DNA from: Comamonadaceae bacterium
GTDB lineage: Bacteria > Pseudomonadota > Gammaproteobacteria > Burkholderiales > Burkholderiaceae_C
Reading direction: 5' to 3'
Assembly: GCA_947455585.1 (NCBI GenBank)
Contig: CANGOY010000132.1
Span: forward strand, 1 to 5,939
DNA length: 5,939 nt
This document shows, piece by piece, positions 1 through 5,158 of the stretch (its first letter is position 1; each line of letters opens with the position of its first letter). The translations under genes and the position numbers were made by a program. The notes below the pieces were generated by a model. It was not told where the DNA came from. It saw nothing but the letters and a program-made list of their open reading frames with translations, and did no database searches.

Positions 1-86
1 TCGAACTTCCCCGCCACAGGCGTGAGTGCGCGCACGATGTCTTGCGCGACCGAAGGTTTTTCGGCAATCACGAGGGTTTTGCTCAT
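1..86 (-). CDS. topB: DNA topoisomerase III, N-terminal fragment (runs off the left edge)
   Basis: Only the first 28 codons lie in the window, reading leftward from an ATG at 86-84. The start MSKTLVIAEKPSVAQDIVRAL matches the TOPRIM-domain opening of type IA topoisomerases of the TopB class; Glu9 in the IAEKPS motif corresponds to the catalytic acidic residue of that family. The enzyme acts on single-stranded DNA regions and decatenates replication or recombination intermediates in the cytoplasm. A good ribosome site (AAGGAA, 7 bases before the ATG) supports the start. It diverges from the SET gene across a 109-base spacer. The identification rests on a short but highly characteristic sequence; the rest of the gene is unseen, so integrity cannot be judged. 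Confidence 0.85.
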   Translation of the reverse strand, partial: MSKTLVIAEKPSVAQDIVRALTPVAGKF

Positions 87-127
87 TTCAAAGTTCCTTA
101 AAAACTGACCACTACAATTCGTTCTCT

Positions 128-173
128 CGCGTGCGCACGCGCGCCCATGTGCGCGCACGCACATGCGTACGTA
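128..173. repeat. Alternating purine-pyrimidine tract, potential Z-DNA
   Basis: Across these 46 bases every even position is a pyrimidine and every odd one a purine, with a single exception (C145). It is mostly CG and CA/TG steps, the sequence class most prone to left-handed Z-DNA under negative supercoiling. It also contains a perfect 14-base palindrome (CGCGTGCGCACGCG, 128-141) and a perfect 10-base one (GTGCGCGCAC, 149-158). It sits in the divergent spacer between topB and the SET gene, about 42 bases from the topB start and 22 from the SET start, so it would overlap or flank both promoters. The alternation is directly seen; Z-DNA formation and any regulatory effect are inference. Confidence 0.6.
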
Positions 174-195
174 ACAAAGTTAACAGAAAAACGCA

Positions 196-801
196 GTGTC
201 CAAAAAATCTATCGCCCCAACCCCCGCGCCCATCAAAGGTCGCCGCATTCAAACCCGCCGCTCGGGCGTGCACGGCAAAGGCGTTTTTGCACTGACCGAT
301 TTTGCCAAGGGCGAAACCATCATTGAGTACGTGGGCGAGATCATCAGCTGGAAAGAGGCGCTGCGCCGCCACCCGCATGACCCCACCGACCCCAACCACA
401 CGTTTTACTTTCACATCGACGAAAAGCATGTGATTGACGCCAAGTACGGCGGCAACTCGTCACGTTGGATCAACCATTCGTGCAAGCCCAGCTGCGAGCC
501 TGATGAAGAAAACGGCCGTGTGTTCATCAAAGCCATCCGCGACATCAAGGCTGGCGAAGAGCTGAACTACGACTATGGCTTGGTCATCGACGCGCCCATG
601 ACCCAAGAGCTCAAGCTCGAATACCCGTGCTGGTGCGGCGCTAAAAAGTGCCGTGGCACTTTGCTGTCGTCCACGTCTGAATTTCCGAAAGACGCAAAGC
701 CCAAAGCAAAAAAGGCGGACAAGTCAAAAAGCAAACCAGCCAAAGATGACAAAAAGAAGTCGGCCAAGAAAGCCGACAAGGCCAAATCTAACAAGGCCTG
801 A
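196..801 (+). CDS. SET-domain protein-lysine N-methyltransferase with lysine-rich tail
   Basis: 201 residues, predicted to transfer methyl groups from S-adenosylmethionine to a lysine in a protein. The SET core shows the GVHGKGVFA motif (24-32), the RWINHSC signature (90-96) and ELNYDYG (122-128) with the expected catalytic tyrosine. A post-SET zinc motif CxCx4C (Cys145, Cys147, Cys152) follows; Cys96 of NHSC is the likely fourth ligand, as in eukaryotic SUV39-type enzymes. Residues 165-201 form a disordered tail with 17 lysines in 37 positions and two KKADK repeats, resembling bacterial histone-H1-like tails. The start is GTG: an in-frame stop at 181-183 leaves no alternative upstream, though the ribosome site is weak. 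birA begins 5 bases after the stop, so the two are probably cotranscribed. Family assignment is firm; the substrate is unknown. The tail may bind DNA or be automethylated (inference). Confidence 0.9.
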   Translation: MSKKSIAPTPAPIKGRRIQTRRSGVHGKGVFALTDFAKGETIIEYVGEIISWKEALRRHPHDPTDPNHTFYFHIDEKHVIDAKYGGNSSRWINHSCKPSCEPDEENGRVFIKAIRDIKAGEELNYDYGLVIDAPMTQELKLEYPCWCGAKKCRGTLLSSTSEFPKDAKPKAKKADKSKSKPAKDDKKKSAKKADKAKSNKA

Positions 802-806
802 GCCGC

Positions 807-1607
807 ATGATTTGGCCCGCTGAAGACCTCTGGCTCGCGATGGCTGCTTTGCAGCCAGGCTTGACGGTCGAGGTGCTGCCAGAGATTGACTCCACCAACA
901 CCGAGCTGATGTGCCGCGCCCGCGCGGGCCAGACCGAACCTGTGCTGTTGGTGGCCGAAACCCAAACTGCTGGACGTGGTCGCCTAGGCCGCCCTTGGCA
1001 TGGTGAGGTGGGCCATGCGCTGACTTTCTCTTTGGGACTCATGCTCAAACCTGCTGACTGGTCGGGCCTCTCGTTGGCCGTGGGCCTGTCGCTGGCGCGC
1101 AGCCTAGACCCGCAGGGTGAGCTGGGTGTGCGTTTGAAGTGGCCTAATGACTTGTGGGTGAGGCGTCCTGATACACCCACAGGCTGGGGCAAGTTGGCGG
1201 GCATCTTGATTGAGACCGCCTTGCCCACAGGCATGAGCTACAGCAGCGACCAAGGAAGGTATTGCGTGGTGGGCGTGGGCATCAACATTGCCCCGCCTGT
1301 GGCCGAGGGCCTGTCGACCGCGCCATTGGGCCTGCAAGACTTGCAAAGCGGCGTTACCGCCCCCGAGGCCTTGATGAAGGTGGCCGAGCCTTTGCTAGCC
1401 ACTTTGCTGGCGTTTGAGCGTACGGGCTTTGCGCCTCTGCAACATGCGTTCAATGCGCGCGATGCGTTGCACAACTTGCCCGTGACTTTGAGCGACGGTC
1501 GTCATGGCGTGGCAAGGGGCGTAGACGCCACGGGCGCGATGCTGGTGGACACCGAACAAGGCCAAGAGGCCATCAGCAGCTCAGAGGTGAGCGTGCGGCC
1601 GGTTTAG
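807..1607 (+). CDS. birA: Biotin--[acetyl-CoA-carboxylase] ligase (monofunctional BirA)
   Basis: 266 residues. It activates biotin with ATP and attaches it to the lysine of the biotin carboxyl carrier protein of acetyl-CoA carboxylase, in the cytoplasm. Motifs in order: DSTN (28-31), the biotinyl-AMP loop GRGRLGRPW (56-64), KWPND (111-115), KLAGILIE with the catalytic-type lysine (129-136), GVGINI (156-161), and a C-terminal SH3-like BPL_C domain from about 225. It is shorter than the 321-residue E. coli BirA because the N-terminal helix-turn-helix domain is absent, so it should not repress biotin genes. ATG 807 gives a normal N-terminus and lies 5 bases after the SET stop, which suggests one transcript. 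In many Burkholderiales coaX follows birA (from memory); here a small membrane protein follows instead. Confidence 0.95.
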   Translation: MIWPAEDLWLAMAALQPGLTVEVLPEIDSTNTELMCRARAGQTEPVLLVAETQTAGRGRLGRPWHGEVGHALTFSLGLMLKPADWSGLSLAVGLSLARSLDPQGELGVRLKWPNDLWVRRPDTPTGWGKLAGILIETALPTGMSYSSDQGRYCVVGVGINIAPPVAEGLSTAPLGLQDLQSGVTAPEALMKVAEPLLATLLAFERTGFAPLQHAFNARDALHNLPVTLSDGRHGVARGVDATGAMLVDTEQGQEAISSSEVSVRPV

Positions 1608-1635
1608 TGCCAATTCAACAAACAAAGGTGGTTTT

Positions 1636-1830
1636 ATGAAATCGAAATTCTTACTGCGCAATGTGGTCTACGCCTTGGCCGCCATCAACCTGTTGTTTTG
1701 GTTGTGGAACGATGGTCGCTTGAGTTTTTTGGGCCTCGGTCCTAAGCCCGTGCAAGAGCCGCACCGCGTAGAAAACCAAGTGGACCCAGAGCTGCTGACG
1801 ATTAAGCCAGCGGCATCTGAGTCCAAGTGA
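1636..1830 (+). CDS. Small single-pass membrane protein, SPOR-protein-like N-terminus without SPOR domain
   Basis: 64 residues. Residues 5-24 form one hydrophobic segment ending in FWLW, preceded by Lys and Arg, so the C-terminal 40 residues should face the periplasm. The segment after it, EPHRVENQVDPELL (41-54), resembles the linker EPxRxxxQxxPExL that I recall following the membrane helix in SPOR-domain proteins near birA in related betaproteobacteria. Here the protein stops with SESK just after this, so no peptidoglycan-binding SPOR domain is present. A clear ribosome site (AAAGGTGG, about 5 bases before the ATG) supports real translation. The gene lies 28 bases after birA and ends 8 bases before the convergent ahpF stop. 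Function is unknown; it may be a shortened family member or a distinct small protein. Confidence 0.7.
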   Translation: MKSKFLLRNVVYALAAINLLFWLWNDGRLSFLGLGPKPVQEPHRVENQVDPELLTIKPAASESK

Positions 1831-1838
1831 TGTTTAGC

Positions 1839-3404
1839 TTACTGGCGAATCAAGTAATCAAACGCGGACAAAGCTGCCTTTGAGCCTTCGCCCGCTGCGA
1901 TGATGATTTGCTTGTACGGCACAGTGGTGCAGTCACCCGCCGCAAACACGCCGGGCATGCTGGTGTGGCCTTTGGCATCAATCACGATTTCGCCAAACTT
2001 GCTCAGCTCCAAGGTGCCTTTCAAGAACTCGGTGTTGGGCACCAAACCGATTTGCACGAATACGCCTTCCAGCTCAATGTGGTGCACAGTGTCTGTGGCG
2101 CGGTCTTTGTAGCTCAGGCCATTGACCTTGCCGCCTTCGCCTGTGATTTCGGTGGTTTGCGCGTTGGCATGAATGGTCACGTTGGGCAAGCTCTTGAGCT
2201 TGTTGACCAACACCGCATCGGCTTTGAGTTGGTCGGCAAACTCAATCAAGGTGACATGCTCGACCAAGCCCGCCAAGTCAATGGCGGCTTCTACACCTGA
2301 GTTACCGCCGCCAATCACAGACACGCGCTTGCCTTTGAACAATGGGCCGTCGCAATGCGGGCAGTAGGCCACGCCTTTGTTTTTGTACTCGGTTTCGCCG
2401 GGCACGTTCACGTTGCGCCAACGCGCGCCGGTAGACAAGATGACGCTCTTGGCTTTGAGCACGCCGCCGTTTTCTAGGTGCACTTCGGTCATGCCACCGG
2501 TTTGTTCGGCAGGCACAATTTTGCTGGCGCGTTGCATGTTCATGATGTCCACGCCGTAGTGATGCACTTGGGCTTCGAGGTCTGCGGCGAGTTTGGGGCC
2601 GTTGGTTTCGAGCACTGAGATGTAGTTTTCAATCGACATGGTGTCGTTCAACTGACCGCCAAAGCGCTCAGCGGCAATACCCACGCGGATGCCTTTGCGG
2701 GCGGCATACACAGCAGCAGCTGCACCGGCAGGGCCACCGCCCACAATCAATACGTCGTAAGGGGCTTTCTCGCTCATCTTCACGGCGTCGCGGGCTGCGG
2801 CGTTCGTGTCGAGCTTGGCCACGATTTCTTCCACACTCATGCGGCCTGAGCCAAACACTTGGCCGTTCAAGAACACCATGGGCACAGCCATGATTTGGCG
2901 CTCTTCCACTTCCTTCTGGAACGCGCCGCCTTCGATCACCACGGTCTTGACCTTGGGGTTGACGATGGCCATGAGCGAGAGGGCTTGCACCACGTCTGGG
3001 CAGTTGTGGCAGCTTAGAGACATGTAGACCTCAAAGTTGAAGTCGCCCCCATCAACAGGAGTTAAGCCCTTGATGCTGTCAATCACATCTTGTTCCACCT
3101 TGGGTGGGTGGCCACCGGTCCATAACAGGGCCAACACCAACGAGGTGAACTCATGGCCCAGAGGCAAGCCTGCAAAGCGCACGCCTTGTGTTTCACCTTC
3201 GCGCACCACAGCAAATGAAGGCTTGCGTGCATCCGTGCCCGAGGTGTCGAGCGTGACTTTGTCAGACAGCCCGACGATGGTGTTGAGCAACTCGCCCATG
3301 TCTTTGCCGGTTTCGCTGTCGTCGAGTGAGGCGACCAAGCGGATGGGCTGTCGCAGCATGCCAAGGTATTGTTGAAGCTGGGCTTTGAGTGTGTCGTCGA
3401 GCAT
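1839..3404 (-). CDS. ahpF: Alkyl hydroperoxide reductase subunit F (flavoprotein disulfide reductase)
   Basis: 521 residues, the same length as E. coli AhpF. It passes electrons from NADH through FAD to oxidised AhpC in the cytoplasm. Domains in order: a tandem thioredoxin-fold N-terminal domain (about 1-200) with the redox pair Cys132/Cys135 in SCHNCP; an FAD-binding fold with GGGPAG (222-227); the active disulfide CPHC (348-351); an NAD(H)-binding GGGNSG (365-370); and the closing FAD motif GVFAAGDC (485-492). All catalytic cysteines are present, so the gene looks intact. The start ATG at 3404 has a strong AGGAG ribosome site. It follows ahpC after 158 bases that contain hairpins and no confident promoter, so it is probably expressed from the ahpC transcript at a lower level. 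It converges on the small membrane-protein gene, with only 8 bases between the stops. Confidence 0.97.
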   Translation of the reverse strand: MLDDTLKAQLQQYLGMLRQPIRLVASLDDSETGKDMGELLNTIVGLSDKVTLDTSGTDARKPSFAVVREGETQGVRFAGLPLGHEFTSLVLALLWTGGHPPKVEQDVIDSIKGLTPVDGGDFNFEVYMSLSCHNCPDVVQALSLMAIVNPKVKTVVIEGGAFQKEVEERQIMAVPMVFLNGQVFGSGRMSVEEIVAKLDTNAAARDAVKMSEKAPYDVLIVGGGPAGAAAAVYAARKGIRVGIAAERFGGQLNDTMSIENYISVLETNGPKLAADLEAQVHHYGVDIMNMQRASKIVPAEQTGGMTEVHLENGGVLKAKSVILSTGARWRNVNVPGETEYKNKGVAYCPHCDGPLFKGKRVSVIGGGNSGVEAAIDLAGLVEHVTLIEFADQLKADAVLVNKLKSLPNVTIHANAQTTEITGEGGKVNGLSYKDRATDTVHHIELEGVFVQIGLVPNTEFLKGTLELSKFGEIVIDAKGHTSMPGVFAAGDCTTVPYKQIIIAAGEGSKAALSAFDYLIRQ

Positions 3405-3420
3405 GGTGTTCTCCTGTTTC

Positions 3421-3436
3421 AGGGTGCAAAGACCCT
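3421..3436 (-). other. Small hairpin just upstream of the ahpF ribosome site
   Basis: AGGGT (3421-3425) pairs with ACCCT (3432-3436) around a 6-base loop. In the ahpF message this 5-bp stem ends a few bases before the AGGAG ribosome site, close enough to affect initiation or mRNA stability. The pairing is visible; the role is inference and a stem this short may be chance. Confidence 0.3.
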
Positions 3437-3485
3437 AGGCCATGCGCTTGTGGCGCTGACCTTGGTGGTTAATTGGGGTGGGGTT

Positions 3486-3533
3486 CGTTGAGTACAGCGC
3501 ACGCTGGTGAGCCAATGTGCGCTGCGCTCAACG
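3486..3533 (-). other. Long hairpin in the ahpC-ahpF spacer
   Basis: Arms 3486-3502 and 3517-3533 are 17 bases each and are reverse complements except for a 2-base mismatch in the middle (TA against CG). The 14-base loop can extend the fold with TGG/CCA (3505-3507 with 3512-3514). In the transcript it forms a strong GC-rich stem 30 bases after the ahpC stop. There is no T run on either side, so it is not a standard intrinsic terminator. The usual role of such structures between cotranscribed genes is to block 3' exonucleases and stabilise the upstream message, which would favour AhpC over AhpF. An alternative is a REP-like repeat with copies elsewhere in the genome. Confidence 0.6.
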
Positions 3534-3534
3534 A

Positions 3535-3548
3535 CCTGCGCTAGCAGG
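3535..3548 (-). other. Small GC-rich hairpin downstream of ahpC
   Basis: CCTGC (3535-3539) pairs with GCAGG (3544-3548) around a 4-base loop. It lies directly between the ahpC stop and the long hairpin, so the ahpC mRNA 3' region carries stacked stems. There is no U tract. The role is inferred from position only. Confidence 0.3.
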
Positions 3549-3552
3549 ACGT

Positions 3553-3569
3553 GATCTAAAAATTAGATC
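3553..3569 (-). other. AT-rich inverted repeat spanning the ahpC stop codon
   Basis: GATCTAA (3553-3559) and TTAGATC (3563-3569) are perfect 7-base inverted arms separated by 3 bases, and the right arm includes the ahpC TAA stop. The stem is weak and the loop tight. It may be a coincidence of the stop region, or part of the structured ahpC 3' end. Confidence 0.25.
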
Positions 3570-4126
3570 TTGCCGACCAAGTCGATGGAAGGAGCCAAAG
3601 TCTTCGCGCCTTCTTTCCACTTCGCTGGGCACACTTGGCCTGGGTTAGCGGCGGTGTATTGAGCAGCAGTCAACTTGCGCAATGTCTCAGACACGTCGCG
3701 AGCGATTTCGTTGGAATGGACTTCCATGGTTTTGATCATGCCTTCTGGGTTGATCACGAAGGTGCCGCGCAAGGCTAAGCCGTCTTCTTCGATGTGCACG
3801 CCAAAAGCGCGTGTCAACTTGTGTGTGGGGTCGCCGATCAATGGGAACTTGGCTTTGCCCACAGCGGGTGAAGTCTCGTGCCACACTTTGTGTGAGAAGT
3901 GGGTGTCGGTGGTGATGATGTACACCTCAGCGCCGGCCTTTTGGAAAGCTGCGTAGTTGTCAGCAGCGTCTTCGATTTCTGTGGGGCAGTTGAAGGTGAA
4001 AGCGGCTGGCATGAAGATGAACACGTTCCACTTGCCTTTGAGTGTGGCTTCGGTCACTTCGATGAACTTGCCATTGTGGAAGGCTTGGTTTTTGAAAGGC
4101 TGAACTTGTGTGTTGATCAAAGACAT
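3563..4126 (-). CDS. ahpC: Alkyl hydroperoxide reductase subunit C (2-Cys peroxiredoxin)
   Basis: 187 residues, full family length. It reduces hydrogen peroxide, organic peroxides and peroxynitrite in the cytoplasm and is recycled by AhpF. The peroxidatic Cys47 lies in the PxxxTxxC active site (Pro40, Thr44, FTFNCPTE), Arg120 is in the position of the conserved active-site arginine, and the resolving Cys166 is in QVCPAKWKEG. The C-terminus APSIDLVGKI is typical of AhpC, placing it in the AhpC/Prx1 class. The start ATG at 4126 is preceded by an AAAGGAAA ribosome site. The 121-base gap from fur carries candidate operators and probably its own promoter; ahpF follows after 158 structured bases. 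It is likely peroxide- or metal-responsive, but I could not match an OxyR or a standard Fur/PerR box upstream. Confidence 0.97.
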   Translation of the reverse strand: MSLINTQVQPFKNQAFHNGKFIEVTEATLKGKWNVFIFMPAAFTFNCPTEIEDAADNYAAFQKAGAEVYIITTDTHFSHKVWHETSPAVGKAKFPLIGDPTHKLTRAFGVHIEEDGLALRGTFVINPEGMIKTMEVHSNEIARDVSETLRKLTAAQYTAANPGQVCPAKWKEGAKTLAPSIDLVGKI

Positions 4127-4160
4127 GTGGTTTCCTTTGGGTGGTTGTTAAAAACTATCG

Positions 4161-4177
4161 AATGAGTAAATCTCATT
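4161..4177. promoter_or_regulatory. Candidate operator upstream of ahpC (AATGAG-N5-CTCATT)
   Basis: A perfect 6-5-6 inverted repeat centred 43 bases before the ahpC start. On the ahpC strand it lies just upstream of GATAGT, a possible -10 element (4 of 6 consensus matches); the region 17 bases further up is a poor -35, as expected for an activated promoter. The bases do not fit the Fur 7-1-7, PerR or OxyR patterns in register. The dyad is seen; the promoter and operator roles are inferred. Confidence 0.4.
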
Positions 4178-4220
4178 GACGTGAATGTTAGCCAAGAAAC
4201 CACCGGTTGGTGATTGTTTG

Positions 4221-4240
4221 TCTCAATGAGAGCGATTGAG
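4221..4240. promoter_or_regulatory. Second candidate operator in the fur-ahpC gap
   Basis: TCTCA-A-TGAGA (4221-4231) is an 11-base palindrome overlapping a wider inverted repeat, CTCAAT (4222-4227) with ATTGAG (4235-4240). The 10-mer TCTCAATGAG here is nearly repeated as TCTCATTGAC at 4171-4180, exactly 50 bases away, so the two sites may bind the same regulator. The stem lies 8 bases after the fur stop but has no T run on the transcribed strand, which argues against a terminator. Confidence 0.35.
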
Positions 4241-4247
4241 GTAGCCT

Positions 4248-4700
4248 TTACGGCGCAGATGAAGCGCATTCAGGCTTAGAGCAAAGCCCATACAGCGACA
4301 TGGAGTGGTTGATCAATTTGAAGCCGTGTTTCTTAGCAATGGCTTCTTGTCGCGACTCAACTTCCTCGTCATGAAACTCGACCACGGACCCGCAGCTCAA
4401 ACACACCAAATGGTCATGGTGACCGCCTTCGTTCAACTCAAAGGTGGTTTTGCCAGTTTCAAAGTTGGTCGCCACCAAAATGCCGGCATCTGCAAATTGC
4501 GTTAATACGCGGTAGACCGTGGCAAGGCCGATGTCGCCCTCGTGCTCGAGCACTTTTTTGTAAACATCTTCTGCGGAAAGATGCCTGGACTCACTCTGGT
4601 TAAAAATTTCTAAAACCGTGATGCGAGGGCTGGTGACTTTCAGCCCTTTGCCTTTCAGCTGCGAAGAATATTTGTCCATATCCACGGTGTGTTCTTTCAT
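4248..4700 (-). CDS. fur: Fur-family metal-dependent transcriptional regulator
   Basis: 150 residues from the chosen start. A winged-helix DNA-binding domain (about 15-90) has the recognition segment GLATVYRVLTQF (58-69), followed by a dimerisation domain with HHDH (94-97), the structural zinc pair Cys100/Cys103 and a second pair Cys140/Cys145. His40, Glu88, Glu115 and His132 match metal ligands of E. coli Fur. Glu115 sits where PerR has its oxidation-linked Asp, so this reads as Fur-like, not PerR. The ATG at 4700 overlaps the stop of the upstream gene (ATGA) and suits coupled translation; ATG 4679, giving MDKYSS and 143 residues, fits family length equally well. Neither has a good ribosome site. 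It lies in a redox operon ahead of ahpCF and may be a paralogue of the housekeeping Fur, possibly acting on ahpC (inference). Confidence 0.88.
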   Translation of the reverse strand: MKEHTVDMDKYSSQLKGKGLKVTSPRITVLEIFNQSESRHLSAEDVYKKVLEHEGDIGLATVYRVLTQFADAGILVATNFETGKTTFELNEGGHHDHLVCLSCGSVVEFHDEEVESRQEAIAKKHGFKLINHSMSLYGLCSKPECASSAP

Positions 4701-5158
4701 AAATTTTGTTCGAATTTTGACGGAATGAATCTGCGCCACGTATGTGCCAAAAAAACCAAGGGGCACACGGCGCCCATCCAAAAGTGCAGCGGTGATGCCC
4801 AGTCGTGCAGGTCAGGGCTGCCGTAAAGCAAGGCCAAACCACCCAAAGCGATGACTGCAAGCAACACCAAATTCATCAGGCCTAGTGCCCACTTCATGGT
4901 TTCACTTTGCTTGTGCCACATCACACGCACATGCGGCCAAACGCCTCGGCCGCACATGATGCAAAACAACCAGGTCGAGACACCGTGGACCACGCCCGCT
5001 GCATGACGCCATGAAGCTTGCGTTGGCGTCATCTCAAGCAACTCAGACACAGGCAGCACAAACATCACCACACCAGTGACGAACAATAACAGACACACTG
5101 CGGCCATGAGCAAGAAGGTGGCTCGCCCCCAGCCTGCCAGATGCTTTGTTTTTTTCAT
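4697..5158 (-). CDS. Four-helix membrane protein with conserved-looking histidines (possible heme b protein)
   Basis: 153 residues, not recognised with certainty. Four hydrophobic segments are visible at about 12-36, 50-74, 90-112 and 122-141. His52 and His59 lie in helix 2, and His125 and His139 in helix 4; the 14-residue spacing in helix 4 is like the axial heme ligand pairs of b-type cytochromes. This layout recalls small cytochrome-b561-like or DUF4405-type proteins, some of which occur beside apbE in extracytosolic electron-transfer loci. The start is ATG 5158, not the GTG at 5170: it has a GGAGA ribosome site 5 bases upstream and overlaps the apbE stop as ATGA. Its own stop overlaps the fur start the same way, so the three genes are probably translated together. 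A role in electron transfer is inference. Confidence 0.75.
   Translation of the reverse strand: MKKTKHLAGWGRATFLLMAAVCLLLFVTGVVMFVLPVSELLEMTPTQASWRHAAGVVHGVSTWLFCIMCGRGVWPHVRVMWHKQSETMKWALGLMNLVLLAVIALGGLALLYGSPDLHDWASPLHFWMGAVCPLVFLAHTWRRFIPSKFEQNL

Noticed and set aside
111..116. TGTAGT (minus strand) as a topB -10 element
   Set aside because: It matches 4 of 6 consensus bases, but no -35 is recognisable in the alternating tract upstream, so it is too weak to list.
26..295. Open frame of 89 codons across the topB/SET spacer on the plus strand
   Set aside because: It runs antisense through topB, across the alternating tract and into SET in another frame. It is arginine-rich from GC-biased sequence and has no family resemblance.
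1908..2300. Plus-strand open frames inside ahpF, and others inside ahpC
   Set aside because: These are antisense shadows of strongly conserved genes, with no ribosome sites or recognisable domains.
3486..3533. The long ahpC-ahpF hairpin as an intrinsic terminator
   Set aside because: No T run follows the stem on either strand.
4127..4247. OxyR or consensus Fur/PerR box upstream of ahpC
   Set aside because: One CTAT (4155-4158) is present but the other ATAG/CTAT elements are missing at N7 spacing, and the dyads do not match the 7-1-7 Fur or PerR patterns.
4701..4781. N-terminal extension of the Fur protein to a start at 4781
   Set aside because: It would add 27 residues that overlap the membrane-protein gene and match nothing in Fur. 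Starts at 4700 or 4679 give normal lengths.
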